A stretch of DNA of 64,000 nt from Planctomycetota bacterium (GCA_024280755.1 JAJRPN010000031.1:1-64000); one strand, 5' to 3'. Positions 52,027 to 61,155 are shown, counted from the stretch's first letter. Translations and numbers: made by a program. Notes: generated from the letters alone by a model not told the origin.

Positions 52027-52850
52027 TTTCTCGGTTCTTGTCTTTATTTCGACGAGCTGAACAACCTCCTTTGTATCCTGATACAGAGGACTTTGTCGGA
52101 CATATTGCTGACCTTATTCGCCATAAAAACATCGAACTCGCAATTCAGCAGCTTACGACTTTTCAAACGGATCATCCCCATGATAAACGAGTGCTCTGCG
52201 ATGCAGCGATAGAAATTTCCAACGCTGGACGAGTCGATGCAGCGGTTGATATTTTGTCGCTATTGAATGAGCACAATCCGGGGCACGCACCCATTCTTCT
52301 CAACTTGGCAGTGTGCTACAGTCGGCTTGACGATTCAGATCAGTCGATTGGTTTTGCCCGCGAGGCGTATGTCACCGAGCCTGACAGTTTCGATGCTGCA
52401 GAGTACCTCTCTGATTCACTCTTTGAACTCAACGAAGTAGAAGAATCGAAACAAGTTTGCGAGGACTATCTATTTCGGTTTCCTGAACATGGTTCCTTAT
52501 GGTTTCGCTTGGGTTGTTGCGGAATGCATTCCGGAGATAGTCATGAAGCTCGCACAGCCTTTCAACGAGCGATTGAACTAGATGAGGACAATTTTTGCTA
52601 CTTGGCGAACTACGGAGCTTCGCTTGTGGGTTGCAAAGATTTCGATAAAGCTGAGAAAGTTGTATTGCAAGCACTTGAAATACAACCTGAGGATGGAGTT
52701 ACAATTTGCAATCTAGCACAAATTTACGAATCCCGCGGACAGCACAAGGACGCTTATGAGTTGTTCTTGAGATCAACACAGGTTGATCCGAAATACGAAC
52801 GGGCCTGTGAGGATGTCGCTCGACTTCAAGAGTTTCTTGAAATCACATAA
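52023..52850 (+). CDS. TPR-repeat protein
   Basis: The 275-residue protein consists of about six tetratricopeptide repeats (NPGHAPILLNLAVCYSRLDDSD, EHGSLWFRLGCCGMHSGDSHE and NICNLAQIYESRGQHKDAYEL-like units) with no signal peptide or lipobox. Its ATG overlaps the carboxyltransferase stop by four bases, so it is translated with it. Such an insertion in a catabolic operon is unusual; it may help assemble the carboxylase complex, but that is only inference. Composition is more AT-rich than in its neighbours. Confidence 0.85.
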   Translation: MISRFLSLFRRAEQPPLYPDTEDFVGHIADLIRHKNIELAIQQLTTFQTDHPHDKRVLCDAAIEISNAGRVDAAVDILSLLNEHNPGHAPILLNLAVCYSRLDDSDQSIGFAREAYVTEPDSFDAAEYLSDSLFELNEVEESKQVCEDYLFRFPEHGSLWFRLGCCGMHSGDSHEARTAFQRAIELDEDNFCYLANYGASLVGCKDFDKAEKVVLQALEIQPEDGVTICNLAQIYESRGQHKDAYELFLRSTQVDPKYERACEDVARLQEFLEIT

Positions 52851-52886
52851 AGAAAATTAGTTCAAATAACAGGATAGACTGTATTC

Positions 52887-53813
52887 ATGGACACTGTACG
52901 GATTACTGATGTTGCCCCTCGGGATGGTTTGCAAGGCGAGTCGGCAATCGTTGCGGCCAGAGATAAGGCGCAGCTGGCGATGCTGGTGCAGAAGACCGCG
53001 GTGGCGGAGGTTGAGGTGTCGAGCTTTGTGAGTCCGAAGTGGATTCCGCAGCTTGGCGATGCAGCCGAGGTGTTTGGGTTGCTTGCGCCAACCAAGCCTG
53101 AGGGCGTGATCTACTCGGCGTTGGTGCCCAACGAACGAGGATTGGATGCGGCGATTGAAGTGAATCGTGCGGCTCGCCGAGAGCATGGGATCGAACGGCT
53201 GATCGACAAGGTGTCTGTATTTACGGCTGCATCGGAAGGCTTCTCGCTCAAGAATACGAATGCGACGATTGAAGAAACGCTTCAGCGGTTTGTGCCAGTA
53301 GTTGCCAAAGCCCATGAGCATGGGATGATGGTGCGGGGGTATATCTCGTGTATTGTGCAGTGCCCGTTTGATGGGATAATCGCTCCGGAAGCGGTGGGCG
53401 ATGTGATGTCGCGGCTGCTTGAGATGGGGATCGACGAAATTGATCTTGGTGACACGATCGGGGCGGCGACTCCTGAAACGATTGAGCCTGTGATTATGGA
53501 AGCGGTTGATCGGCTCGATGGCGAGCCGACGAACTCGTTTGGAGATCCGACCTTGACGCTGCACTTGCATGATACATTTGGACATGCTGGCGAGTGTGTG
53601 AAGCTGGCGTTGGATCTGGGTGTGCGATCATTTGATTCGTCGGCGGGGGGATTGGGCGGGTGCCCGTATGCCTCGACCGAAGGCTCGCGAGCACCGGGCA
53701 ATATCTCGACGCTGGCGTTGGTGCAGGCGATCAAAGAAGCTGGGCTGTCTACCGATATAGACCAAGACGCGCTGATCGAGGCGTCTGCATTTGCATCGGG
53801 GCTGATCAAATGA
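52887..53813 (+). CDS. Hydroxymethylglutaryl-CoA lyase
   Basis: The 308-residue TIM-barrel enzyme cleaves HMG-CoA to acetoacetate and acetyl-CoA, the last step of leucine breakdown. It has ITDVAPRDGLQGE at the N-terminus (metal Asp and catalytic Arg), SSFVSPKWIPQL, DLGDTIGAATPE, LHLHDTFGHAG (metal His pair) and the active-site loop GGLGGCPYA with its Cys. TAGACT lies six bases before the ATG. The next gene starts inside the stop codon (ATGA overlap). Confidence 0.95.
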   Translation: MDTVRITDVAPRDGLQGESAIVAARDKAQLAMLVQKTAVAEVEVSSFVSPKWIPQLGDAAEVFGLLAPTKPEGVIYSALVPNERGLDAAIEVNRAARREHGIERLIDKVSVFTAASEGFSLKNTNATIEETLQRFVPVVAKAHEHGMMVRGYISCIVQCPFDGIIAPEAVGDVMSRLLEMGIDEIDLGDTIGAATPETIEPVIMEAVDRLDGEPTNSFGDPTLTLHLHDTFGHAGECVKLALDLGVRSFDSSAGGLGGCPYASTEGSRAPGNISTLALVQAIKEAGLSTDIDQDALIEASAFASGLIK

Positions 53814-54544
53814 TCAAGGTTGAACTTCAAGATCAGATTGCGATTGTGTCGCTTGACCGACCAGAGAAACGCAACGCGATGGTGCCGGAGATGCTTTCGC
53901 AGCTTGATCAGGAGATCAAGAATTGTGCGCACAAAGCGCGTGCATTGGTGATCCTCGGCGAGGGCAAAACTTTCTGCGCTGGGTTTGATCTCAAGATGTG
54001 TGCGAACGATCCCGGCGGCGAAACGATGCGGCAGTTGCTTACTGGTTTGTCAATGGTTGTGCGCACGATGCGGGCGATTGAGGTGCCGGTGGTGCTTGGC
54101 GTGCATGGAGCAGCCGTCGCTGGAGGATGCGCGATGCTCGGCGGGGCGGATATTGTCATTGCGGATGAACAGGCCAAGTTGGGATATCCGGTCGTGAAGA
54201 TTGGGGTTTCGCCAGCGGTGTCGGCAGCGTTCATGATGGCATCAATCACGCCGGGGGCGGTTCGGACACGATTGGTCGATACAGAGTTAATCTCTGGGAT
54301 TGAAGCCAAGCGGATTGGGCTGGTGCATGAGACTGTTGAGAATCGAGATGATGTGCGTGGGCGGGCAGTGGAGATTGCCGAGATACTCGCCAAGAAACCC
54401 GGCTCGGCGATCCGGGCCACCAAGAGTTGGCTCAATGAGATTTGTGAGCCAATGACGAACAATGCGCAGGCGGGGCTTGATGTGTCGCTCTCACTGACTG
54501 GCTCACCCGAAGAACAAGAACGACTCGCTGCCCTTTGGGGGTAA
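53810..54544 (+). CDS. Crotonase-fold protein lacking both hydratase glutamates
   Basis: The 244-residue crotonase-fold protein has both oxyanion-hole segments (FCAGFDLKM and AVAGGCAML). Where hydratases carry the catalytic Glu after GGC it has Ala (GGCAML), and where the second Glu sits it has Val (LGYPVVKIG). It keeps the PAVSAAFM pattern shared with LiuC-like 3-methylglutaconyl-CoA hydratases. It may be an isomerase, a hydrolase or a partner subunit. It is coupled to HMG-CoA lyase (ATGA overlap) and sits before a LiuC-like gene. Confidence 0.85.
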   Translation: MIKVELQDQIAIVSLDRPEKRNAMVPEMLSQLDQEIKNCAHKARALVILGEGKTFCAGFDLKMCANDPGGETMRQLLTGLSMVVRTMRAIEVPVVLGVHGAAVAGGCAMLGGADIVIADEQAKLGYPVVKIGVSPAVSAAFMMASITPGAVRTRLVDTELISGIEAKRIGLVHETVENRDDVRGRAVEIAEILAKKPGSAIRATKSWLNEICEPMTNNAQAGLDVSLSLTGSPEEQERLAALWG

Positions 54545-54559
54545 GTTAAGGATACTCAT

Positions 54560-55315
54560 ATGTCTGCACCTGTGATACTCGAAACCAAAGGCCTGATCGC
54601 CACCCTGACCATCAATCGTCCTGAGGCTCGCAACGCGATGTCGATCGAGATTCTTGATGGAATGCACAAGGCGGTTGATGAAGTTGCATCGTCTGATGCC
54701 AGTGTGCTAGTGATCACTGGTGCCGGGCGTGCATTCTGCGCGGGGATGGATCTCAAAGCAGTGCTGATTGAACTCTCGGGTGATCCAGGTTTAGGAGAAG
54801 AGTTGCTCACGAGTTTGGCGAAGTTGACATTGAAGATTCGCAAGTTGGCTCAGGTGACTGTAGCGTCGGTCAACGGAGCTGCTATTGGTGGCGGGTGTGG
54901 GTTGACTTGTGTGTGTGATGTAACGGTTTCGCATGCTGATGCAAAGCTCGGATTCCCGGAGGTTGATTTGGGGATTTGTCCAGCCGTGATTGCGCCTTGG
55001 GTGGTGAAGAAACTTGGTGGCGGCGTGGCCCGCAAGGTGATGCTCATGGGCGGGGTGATGAGCGGGCAAGAGGCCAAGGATATCGGACTTGTGGATCATC
55101 TGGCCGACGATCGCGATGGGCTTGCCGAACTCACCCAAACGATCGCCGATCGACTCGCAACCGGAGGCCCAAAGGCTTTGGCAGCTACGAAAGGGCTTCT
55201 CAACGAAATTGACGGGTCAAACGAGGCTCAGATGGTGCTCAAAGGAGCAAAGCTCAGCGCTGCCGTACTGGCAACTCCTGAGGCACAAGCGGCGTTGGCT
55301 GCCCGATTGAAATGA
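54560..55315 (+). CDS. Enoyl-CoA hydratase, probably 3-methylglutaconyl-CoA hydratase
   Basis: The 251-residue crotonase has FCAGMDLKAV and VNGAAIGGGCGLTCVCD as oxyanion-hole segments, Glu in LGFPEVDLG and the downstream PAVIAPWVV. This pattern is close to LiuC of leucine degraders, in which the first catalytic Glu is also replaced. It would hydrate 3-methylglutaconyl-CoA to HMG-CoA, linking the carboxylase and lyase encoded upstream. AAGGA seven bases before ATG 54560 supports the start. The previous gene ends 15 bases upstream. Confidence 0.88.
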   Translation: MSAPVILETKGLIATLTINRPEARNAMSIEILDGMHKAVDEVASSDASVLVITGAGRAFCAGMDLKAVLIELSGDPGLGEELLTSLAKLTLKIRKLAQVTVASVNGAAIGGGCGLTCVCDVTVSHADAKLGFPEVDLGICPAVIAPWVVKKLGGGVARKVMLMGGVMSGQEAKDIGLVDHLADDRDGLAELTQTIADRLATGGPKALAATKGLLNEIDGSNEAQMVLKGAKLSAAVLATPEAQAALAARLK

Positions 55316-55467
55316 AGATCAAGTGATGAATCTGTGCGGTGTCCCGAGTGTCTAATTGAGACCCGATTGCATAGAATACCGCTCACGCTTGGCTGCGGAC
55401 TGGCGTGACTTTGGGCATTGAGGAGTCTCAAACCCAAGGCGGTCCTTCGCAAGACTTTGGACATCGC

Positions 55468-56388
55468 ATGACGATTCAATGCCTGCCTGTCGCTTACCAG
55501 CGAGCCCCCGATGGCTCGGGTGGCGATTTGAAGATCGCGGTTCTTACCCTCACCCAGCCCGGACGCCCAGTCGTGGTGATCGAACAATCTTTGCTCGAAC
55601 AACTCGATGCAACGCTCGACACGCTTGATGGTGACATCGATGGATTCATCTTGGCATCGGGCGCTGATCGCGCCTTTGTTGCCGGTGCAGATCTCAAGGC
55701 GATCATGGCCTTGGATGACAGCGGGTTGCATACATATCTTGAGTTTGGTGCCAAGGTGTTCCAGCGGATCGCTGATTTGCCATGCACCACTGCTGCCGCG
55801 ATTCATTCGGTCGCTCTAGGTGGCGGTTTGGAACTGGCAATGCACTGCGATGGACTCATCGCGGTGATCGATCCAGATCCAGAAGCACGACCATTTATCA
55901 TCGGGTTGCCTGAAGCGGGGCTCAAAATCTGCCCTGGATGGGGCGGCACCAACCTACTCCCAGCGCGGATCGATCCGATGGCTGCGATACTCGCGACCGC
56001 CAATGGCATCCCATTCAAATCCACCGATGCCAAAGACCTTGGTATGTTTGATGCAACTTGCAGCACGCGCGATGAGTTGATCGATACCGCAAAGAACTGG
56101 ATCATCGGACAGAGCAAACCAAACCGTACGGGCGCGCCATCACGGTGTATCCAGACAATGAATACGGACATCATCGAAGATGTGTTGAATGAAGTTTCGA
56201 AGGATCTTGATAGGTCGTTGCACACCGACGCGGTGCTTGATGCGGTGAAAGTCGGCATTAACGCTGGCTGGAACGCTGCGTTGCAGGCTGAGCGTGATCA
56301 TCTTGTCAAGCTGCGAAATACACCGCCAGCCAAGGAAGCGATCGAATCGTTTTTTTCAAAGACATCGAAGAAATCAGTAAAGAAATAA
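55468..56388 (+). CDS. FadB/FadJ-like crotonase domain without the dehydrogenase half
   Basis: The 306-residue protein matches the N-terminal hydratase part of fatty-acid oxidation multienzymes: DRAFVAGADLKAI, VALGGGLELAMHCD and GLPEAGLKICPGWGGTNLLPA (catalytic Glu pair present). It then ends with a helical tail and lacks the NAD-binding 3-hydroxyacyl-CoA dehydrogenase domain of FadB. A helical C-terminal stretch follows the crotonase core. ATG 55468 is used; GTG 55405 is an alternative and no good ribosome site decides. It lies between the LiuC-like gene and the acyl-CoA dehydrogenase gene in the same direction. Confidence 0.85.
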   Translation: MTIQCLPVAYQRAPDGSGGDLKIAVLTLTQPGRPVVVIEQSLLEQLDATLDTLDGDIDGFILASGADRAFVAGADLKAIMALDDSGLHTYLEFGAKVFQRIADLPCTTAAAIHSVALGGGLELAMHCDGLIAVIDPDPEARPFIIGLPEAGLKICPGWGGTNLLPARIDPMAAILATANGIPFKSTDAKDLGMFDATCSTRDELIDTAKNWIIGQSKPNRTGAPSRCIQTMNTDIIEDVLNEVSKDLDRSLHTDAVLDAVKVGINAGWNAALQAERDHLVKLRNTPPAKEAIESFFSKTSKKSVKK

Positions 56389-56451
56389 GACATCCATTTG
56401 CTGGGCGTATAGCCGAGCGAACGATTGAACATTGAATCAGGAGAAAATACT

Positions 56452-58431
56452 ATGGCAGAAGTCACCAAAGCAGATCTGAAGAAAATGAAGGGCATTTCAT
56501 CGCGCGACGCCGAGATGATCGCTGATGCAGAGCAGATCCTTGGACCAGAGCCCTCAACGATGGGTGCAGTCAAAAACTTGTTCTGGGGCAACTTCCGCGA
56601 GGAGTTGTACTTCCCGTACCCAGAAATCGCCAAGACTTCGCCAGAAGAAACCGCTGAATGCGATCAGCTTGTTGCTCAGGTCGAAGAGTACATGATGAAC
56701 GAACATCCTTCGATCGAGATTGATCAAGATCAGTACATCCCAGAGTGGGTGATCCAGAAGCTCTTTGATATGGGCGTGCTCGGCATGACCATCCCAAAGG
56801 AGTTCGGCGGCTTGAGCATGGGCATCACCAGCTACAACCGGATTCTTGAAACGCTTGGCAAATACTGTGGCTCGACGGCTGTGATGGTCTCGGCGCATCA
56901 ATCCATCGGGTGCAAAGCGGTCATGCTCTATGGCACCGATGATCAGAAGAAGGAATACTTGCCGAAGCTCGCACGCGAATGGCTCAGTGCTTTTTGTCTT
57001 TCTGAGCCTCAGGTTGGATGTGATGCGGGTGGTCAAGAGACAACGATCGATGTCTCTGAATGTGGCGAATACTACATCGTCAACGGCGAGAAGAAATGGG
57101 CAACCTCTGGCGCGATCGCGGGTTTGTTTACCGTGATGGGTATCCAGCAGATTGACGGCAAGCCTCGCGTGACGGCGGTCATCTGTACGCCCGATATGGA
57201 AGGGATCGATATCTTCTCGAAGAACCGATCCAAGATGTGTATCCGAGGCACCTGGCAGGCACGCATCAAGTTCACCAATGTAAGAGTCCCCCGCAAGAAC
57301 CTGCTTCACAAAGAAGGCAAGGGCTTGGGATTGGCGTTGACCTGTTTGAACTATGGGCGATGCACATTGTCCGCCGGCATGCTCGGCGGCGCCAAGCGCG
57401 CGATGGATCAATCGATCAAATGGTCGCAAACCCGCTATCAGTTCAAGCGTCCAATCGCCGATTTCGAACTTGTGCAGAAGCGTGTTGCCTATATGGCTGC
57501 GCTTTGCTACGCGATGGATTCGGTACTCTACATGACCACTGGCATGCTCGATCGCCATGATGATGACATCATGCTCGAAACCGCGGTCTGTAAAGTGTTC
57601 TGTTCGGAAATGGGCTGGCGCACAGTCGACAACGCACTGCAAATCATGGGCGGCGAAGGCACCATGACCGAGAACGAACTCGAACGCATCTTCCGCGATT
57701 CACGCATCAACACCATTGTTGAAGGCGCCAATGAGGTCATGCAATCGTTCATCTTTGCCTACGGCGGCAAGCAGCTCGCAGAGAAAATGCTCGGTATCAA
57801 GGAAATGGCGGACAATAAAAAATTCACCCCGACCATGATCAAAGCATCGATCCCGCTAGGCATGGAAGTGTTCCTTGGGATGCGCAAGAAGGCCCCAACG
57901 GTCAACAAAATCCACCCATCGCTTCGTACATCTGCGAGCCAGATGACCAAACTCATCTCGGAGCTCACCTATCAGTTCAAGGTGATCTCCAAGAAGAAGG
58001 ACGCCGCGATTGTGACCGCTCAGGCTACCCAGGCCCGCCTTGCAGATGCCGCGATGTATCTCCATGCGTGGTCATGCACGCTTTCGTGCCTCGACAAGGA
58101 CATCCGCAACGGCGAATCGGGCACCGAGTTCGAACGCAACAAGGCGGCAGCGGTTCACTTCTTTGATATCGCAGAACTCGCGATCCATCAGGCATTCCGT
58201 GAGCTACATGAGAACGCAGACGACACGATGCTCAAGGCTGCCGAGTTGGCATTTGCTCATTCCGATACGCTTGACAATACGCTCTTCGCGATTCCAGAAA
58301 GCTCACCAAGCTCCAAAGGCACCGGGCGTGAACTCAAGCAAGATCACATCAAGCAGTTCCCCGGAACCGGCGGCTCCGATGCGGGTATCAACGGGCGCGC
58401 GAGCATGGAAGAGACCATCTCGCAGCTCTGA
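56452..58431 (+). CDS. Long acyl-CoA dehydrogenase (VLCAD-like architecture)
   Basis: The 659-residue FAD-dependent dehydrogenase has an N-terminal helical part, the flavin region FCLSEPQVGCDAGG, and GEKKWATSGAIAG. RGTWQARIKFTNVRVP and the catalytic Glu in NTIVEGANEV come next. A C-terminal extension of about 200 residues, as in very-long-chain and ACAD9 types, follows. It is much longer than isovaleryl-CoA dehydrogenase (about 390), so its substrate could be fatty or branched acyl-CoA. ATG 56452 has AGGAG eight bases upstream. A terminator at 58453-58481 closes this transcription unit. Confidence 0.92.
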   Translation: MAEVTKADLKKMKGISSRDAEMIADAEQILGPEPSTMGAVKNLFWGNFREELYFPYPEIAKTSPEETAECDQLVAQVEEYMMNEHPSIEIDQDQYIPEWVIQKLFDMGVLGMTIPKEFGGLSMGITSYNRILETLGKYCGSTAVMVSAHQSIGCKAVMLYGTDDQKKEYLPKLAREWLSAFCLSEPQVGCDAGGQETTIDVSECGEYYIVNGEKKWATSGAIAGLFTVMGIQQIDGKPRVTAVICTPDMEGIDIFSKNRSKMCIRGTWQARIKFTNVRVPRKNLLHKEGKGLGLALTCLNYGRCTLSAGMLGGAKRAMDQSIKWSQTRYQFKRPIADFELVQKRVAYMAALCYAMDSVLYMTTGMLDRHDDDIMLETAVCKVFCSEMGWRTVDNALQIMGGEGTMTENELERIFRDSRINTIVEGANEVMQSFIFAYGGKQLAEKMLGIKEMADNKKFTPTMIKASIPLGMEVFLGMRKKAPTVNKIHPSLRTSASQMTKLISELTYQFKVISKKKDAAIVTAQATQARLADAAMYLHAWSCTLSCLDKDIRNGESGTEFERNKAAAVHFFDIAELAIHQAFRELHENADDTMLKAAELAFAHSDTLDNTLFAIPESSPSSKGTGRELKQDHIKQFPGTGGSDAGINGRASMEETISQL

Positions 58432-58452
58432 TACACCACTCAAATCCCATCA

Positions 58453-58481
58453 AACACCGGGTTTATCACCCGGTGTTTTTT
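58453..58481 (+). terminator. Terminator between acyl-CoA dehydrogenase and E1 alpha
   Basis: AACACCGGGT and ACCCGGTGTT form a perfect 10-bp stem with a 5-base loop, then a run of T. It divides the cluster into two transcription units. Confidence 0.93.
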
Positions 58482-58667
58482 ATTGGAATTTGAGCAACAA
58501 CTTTCCCTTTGAATCACCTGTTTGAGACTCGGCTCGATGAAGAATCATGGGAAGATTGTTCCTATACTCATCGACCCCGGTGAGTTGGCTCTTGTTCGCC
58601 CCGCCGCCTTTGGAACGACGGACGCGCGATCGTTGTCTGCATCGGGGACAAGTGAATAGGAGACACC

Positions 58668-59807
58668 ATGCCTCACCATACCGTATTTGAAGCCAAGATC
58701 GAGCATCTCCAGATCCTCGATGAGACCGGCAATCTCGATAAAAAACTCGCCAAAGACACACTCAACGACGACCAGGTCGTGTACCTCTATGAGCAGATGC
58801 GCATCTGCCGGGCGCTCGATGATATCGCTTTTAAGCTCCAGCGTTCAGGTCGCATGGGTACCTACCCGCAGAACAAAGGACAAGAAGCCAATGCAGTTGG
58901 TTCAGCACTCGCGATGGTCAAGGGGAACGACTGGATCGTGCCTTCGTACCGTGAGAACGCGGCCCTCTTCATGCACGGGATGCCGATGCACATGGTCATC
59001 CAATACTGGATGGGCGACGAGCGCGGCTCGCAGTTCCCCGATGGCGTGAACATCACGCCTTTGAGTGTGCCCATCGGGACGCACATGCTCCACGCAACGG
59101 GTATTGCATGGGCCATGAAACAACGCAAGGTCAAGGACGCTGCAGTCATCACTTACTTTGGTGACGGCGCAACCTCGGAGGGTGACTTCCATAACGCGAT
59201 GAACTTCGCATCGGTGATGCAGGTGCCGACGATTTTCTATTGCCAAAATAACTCATGGGCGATCTCGCTCCCACGCGAGCAGCAGATGAACTCGGCGACG
59301 GTTGCTCAAAAAGCAATCGCCTATGACATGCCAACGATTCGCGTTGATGGCAATGATATCTTTGCAGTGTACAAAGCAACCCAAGATGCACGCAAGCGAG
59401 CAATCGAAGGCGGCGGCCCGTCGTTCATCGAAGGCGTCACCTATCGCCTCGCCGATCACACCACCGCGGACGATGCGAGCCGATACCGTGATCCAAAGGA
59501 AGTCGAAGCGTGGGCCGAACGCGATCCATTGATTCGCACCCGCATGTACATGGAATCCGTCGGCGTATGGGACGACAAGAAGCAAGAAGAACTCGAAACA
59601 CGCGCCGAGACCATCGTCAAAGAAGTCATCAACACGGCGATCTCGGTGCCAGAACCAGACAAGGCCGATTTCTTCAACTACATGTTTGCAGAGATCCCTG
59701 AGGACCTCAAGAAGCAACGCGACACGATGCGGACGACTTCGATCGGACGGAATCCGTCTCAGATCGGCTTGAAAGCTCCGGCTCAAGCAGTGGCTCAAAA
59801 CGCGTAA
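58668..59807 (+). CDS. 2-oxoacid dehydrogenase E1 component, alpha subunit
   Basis: The 379-residue subunit binds thiamine diphosphate through GDGATSEGDFHNAMNFASVM...NN, given here as GDGATSEGDFHN and FYCQNNSW. It has the substrate-side loop YRLADHTTADDASRYR, typical of branched-chain and Gram-positive pyruvate E1 alpha. With the leucine genes around it, 2-oxoisovalerate/2-oxoisocaproate is the likely substrate; pyruvate cannot be excluded. AGGAG is five bases before the ATG. The 186 bases upstream hold a TATACT (58563-58568) but no good -35. Confidence 0.92.
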   Translation: MPHHTVFEAKIEHLQILDETGNLDKKLAKDTLNDDQVVYLYEQMRICRALDDIAFKLQRSGRMGTYPQNKGQEANAVGSALAMVKGNDWIVPSYRENAALFMHGMPMHMVIQYWMGDERGSQFPDGVNITPLSVPIGTHMLHATGIAWAMKQRKVKDAAVITYFGDGATSEGDFHNAMNFASVMQVPTIFYCQNNSWAISLPREQQMNSATVAQKAIAYDMPTIRVDGNDIFAVYKATQDARKRAIEGGGPSFIEGVTYRLADHTTADDASRYRDPKEVEAWAERDPLIRTRMYMESVGVWDDKKQEELETRAETIVKEVINTAISVPEPDKADFFNYMFAEIPEDLKKQRDTMRTTSIGRNPSQIGLKAPAQAVAQNA

Positions 59808-59852
59808 ACGATACGAACACACACCACATGCACTCGCATGAGGAGACTAGAT

Positions 59853-60827
59853 ATGGCAGTACAAACACTCGTCGGAGCAATCACTTCGACCCTTGACCAA
59901 GCACTCGCAGCGGACAAGGACATCATCATGCTCGGCGAAGACATCGGGCTCAACGGCGGCGTCTTCCGCGCCACCGACGGGCTCCAAGCCAAGCACGGCA
60001 AAGATCGTGTCGTCGATACTCCTTTGGATGAATCGGGCATTATGGGCACCGCGATCGGGCTTGCGATTGCTGGGATGAAGTCCATACCAGAGATCCAGTT
60101 CGAAGGATTCTTGGGCCCTGCGTATGACCAACTCGTTAATCATGCGGCTCGCATGCGGACGCGTACTCGCGGTGCTGTGACCGTGCCGATGACTGTTCGT
60201 GTCCCTGTCGGCGGCGGCATCCACGCTCCAGAACTGCACTCAGATTCACCCGAATCCATCTATGCTCATTCGCCGGGTGTCAAGGTGCTCATGCCTTGTA
60301 CGCCTTACGATGCCAAGGGCCTACTCAACAGCGCGATCAAAGACCCAGACCCGGTGATTTTCTTCGAGCCCAAGCGTGTGTATCGCACATTCAAAGAAGA
60401 AGTACCCGACGAGTATTACGAAATCCCCATCGGCAAAGCAAAGGTAGTTTCCGAAGGCGAAGACCTCACCGTCGTCACCTGGGGCGCGACCATGTTCCAG
60501 GCGCTCGAAGCGATTGACAGCTTGCCTGAGGATGTCTCGGTGGAGCTGATCGACCTTCGTTCGATCTATCCATTTGATATGGACACGATCGCCGAGTCCG
60601 TCAGCAAGACCGGGCGATGTGTGATCGCACACGAAGCCCCGCTGACCTGTGGCATGGGCGCCGAAATCGCTGCCCGCGTGATGGAAGAATGCTTCCTGAA
60701 CCTCGAAGCCCCGGTCCAGCGCGTTGCTGGGTTCGATACGATCATGCCGTATTACAAGCTTGAAAACGAGTACCTCCCCGAGGCACCACGGATCTTGCAG
60801 GGCATTACCGAATGCTTGGCATACTGA
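59853..60827 (+). CDS. 2-oxoacid dehydrogenase E1 component, beta subunit
   Basis: The 324-residue partner of E1 alpha opens with the transketolase pyrimidine-binding domain (LGEDIGLNGGVFRATDGL) and ends with the C-terminal domain (SVELIDLRSIYPFD, GAEIAARVMEECF). ATG 59853 is preferred because GAGGAG lies seven bases before it; the ATG at 59838 would overlap that site. It is downstream of E1 alpha with a 45-base gap and upstream of a small DUF5076 gene and E2. Confidence 0.94.
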   Translation: MAVQTLVGAITSTLDQALAADKDIIMLGEDIGLNGGVFRATDGLQAKHGKDRVVDTPLDESGIMGTAIGLAIAGMKSIPEIQFEGFLGPAYDQLVNHAARMRTRTRGAVTVPMTVRVPVGGGIHAPELHSDSPESIYAHSPGVKVLMPCTPYDAKGLLNSAIKDPDPVIFFEPKRVYRTFKEEVPDEYYEIPIGKAKVVSEGEDLTVVTWGATMFQALEAIDSLPEDVSVELIDLRSIYPFDMDTIAESVSKTGRCVIAHEAPLTCGMGAEIAARVMEECFLNLEAPVQRVAGFDTIMPYYKLENEYLPEAPRILQGITECLAY

Positions 60828-60837
60828 ATTGGATCGA

Positions 60838-61134
60838 ATGACTAAGCACGAACTCACCATACCGTCCGAAGCACTTAATGCTCCTGAATCAGTAGAAATC
60901 CTACGAGTTTGGGCGGCAAACGAGGGACAACATGTCTCAATCACAAGTGATTTGTGGAAAGATGGAGAGACATGGGGAATCATGCTAGCAGACCTCGCAC
61001 ACCATATAACGACCATGTTAGAACAACAAACCAAAGACAACCGGGTGCAAATTTTGAGCAATCTTTTATCAGGATTTCATAGTGAAATCACATGTCCTGT
61101 AAACGATCCAACAGGCTCAGTGTCTGAAAAATAA
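60838..61134 (+). CDS. DUF5076-domain small protein
   Basis: The 98-residue protein has the DUF5076 pattern: LTIPSEALNAPESVEILRVWAANEGQHVSI-type opening and a WGIMLADLAHHI helix. The family has no known function but often occurs near dehydrogenase or ribosomal genes. No Shine-Dalgarno sequence precedes ATG 60838, ten bases after the E1 beta stop. Its place between E1 beta and E2 suggests a role with the complex, which is inference. Confidence 0.75.
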   Translation: MTKHELTIPSEALNAPESVEILRVWAANEGQHVSITSDLWKDGETWGIMLADLAHHITTMLEQQTKDNRVQILSNLLSGFHSEITCPVNDPTGSVSEK

Positions 61135-61155
61135 CCATTAGCTAGGAACTTTTCT

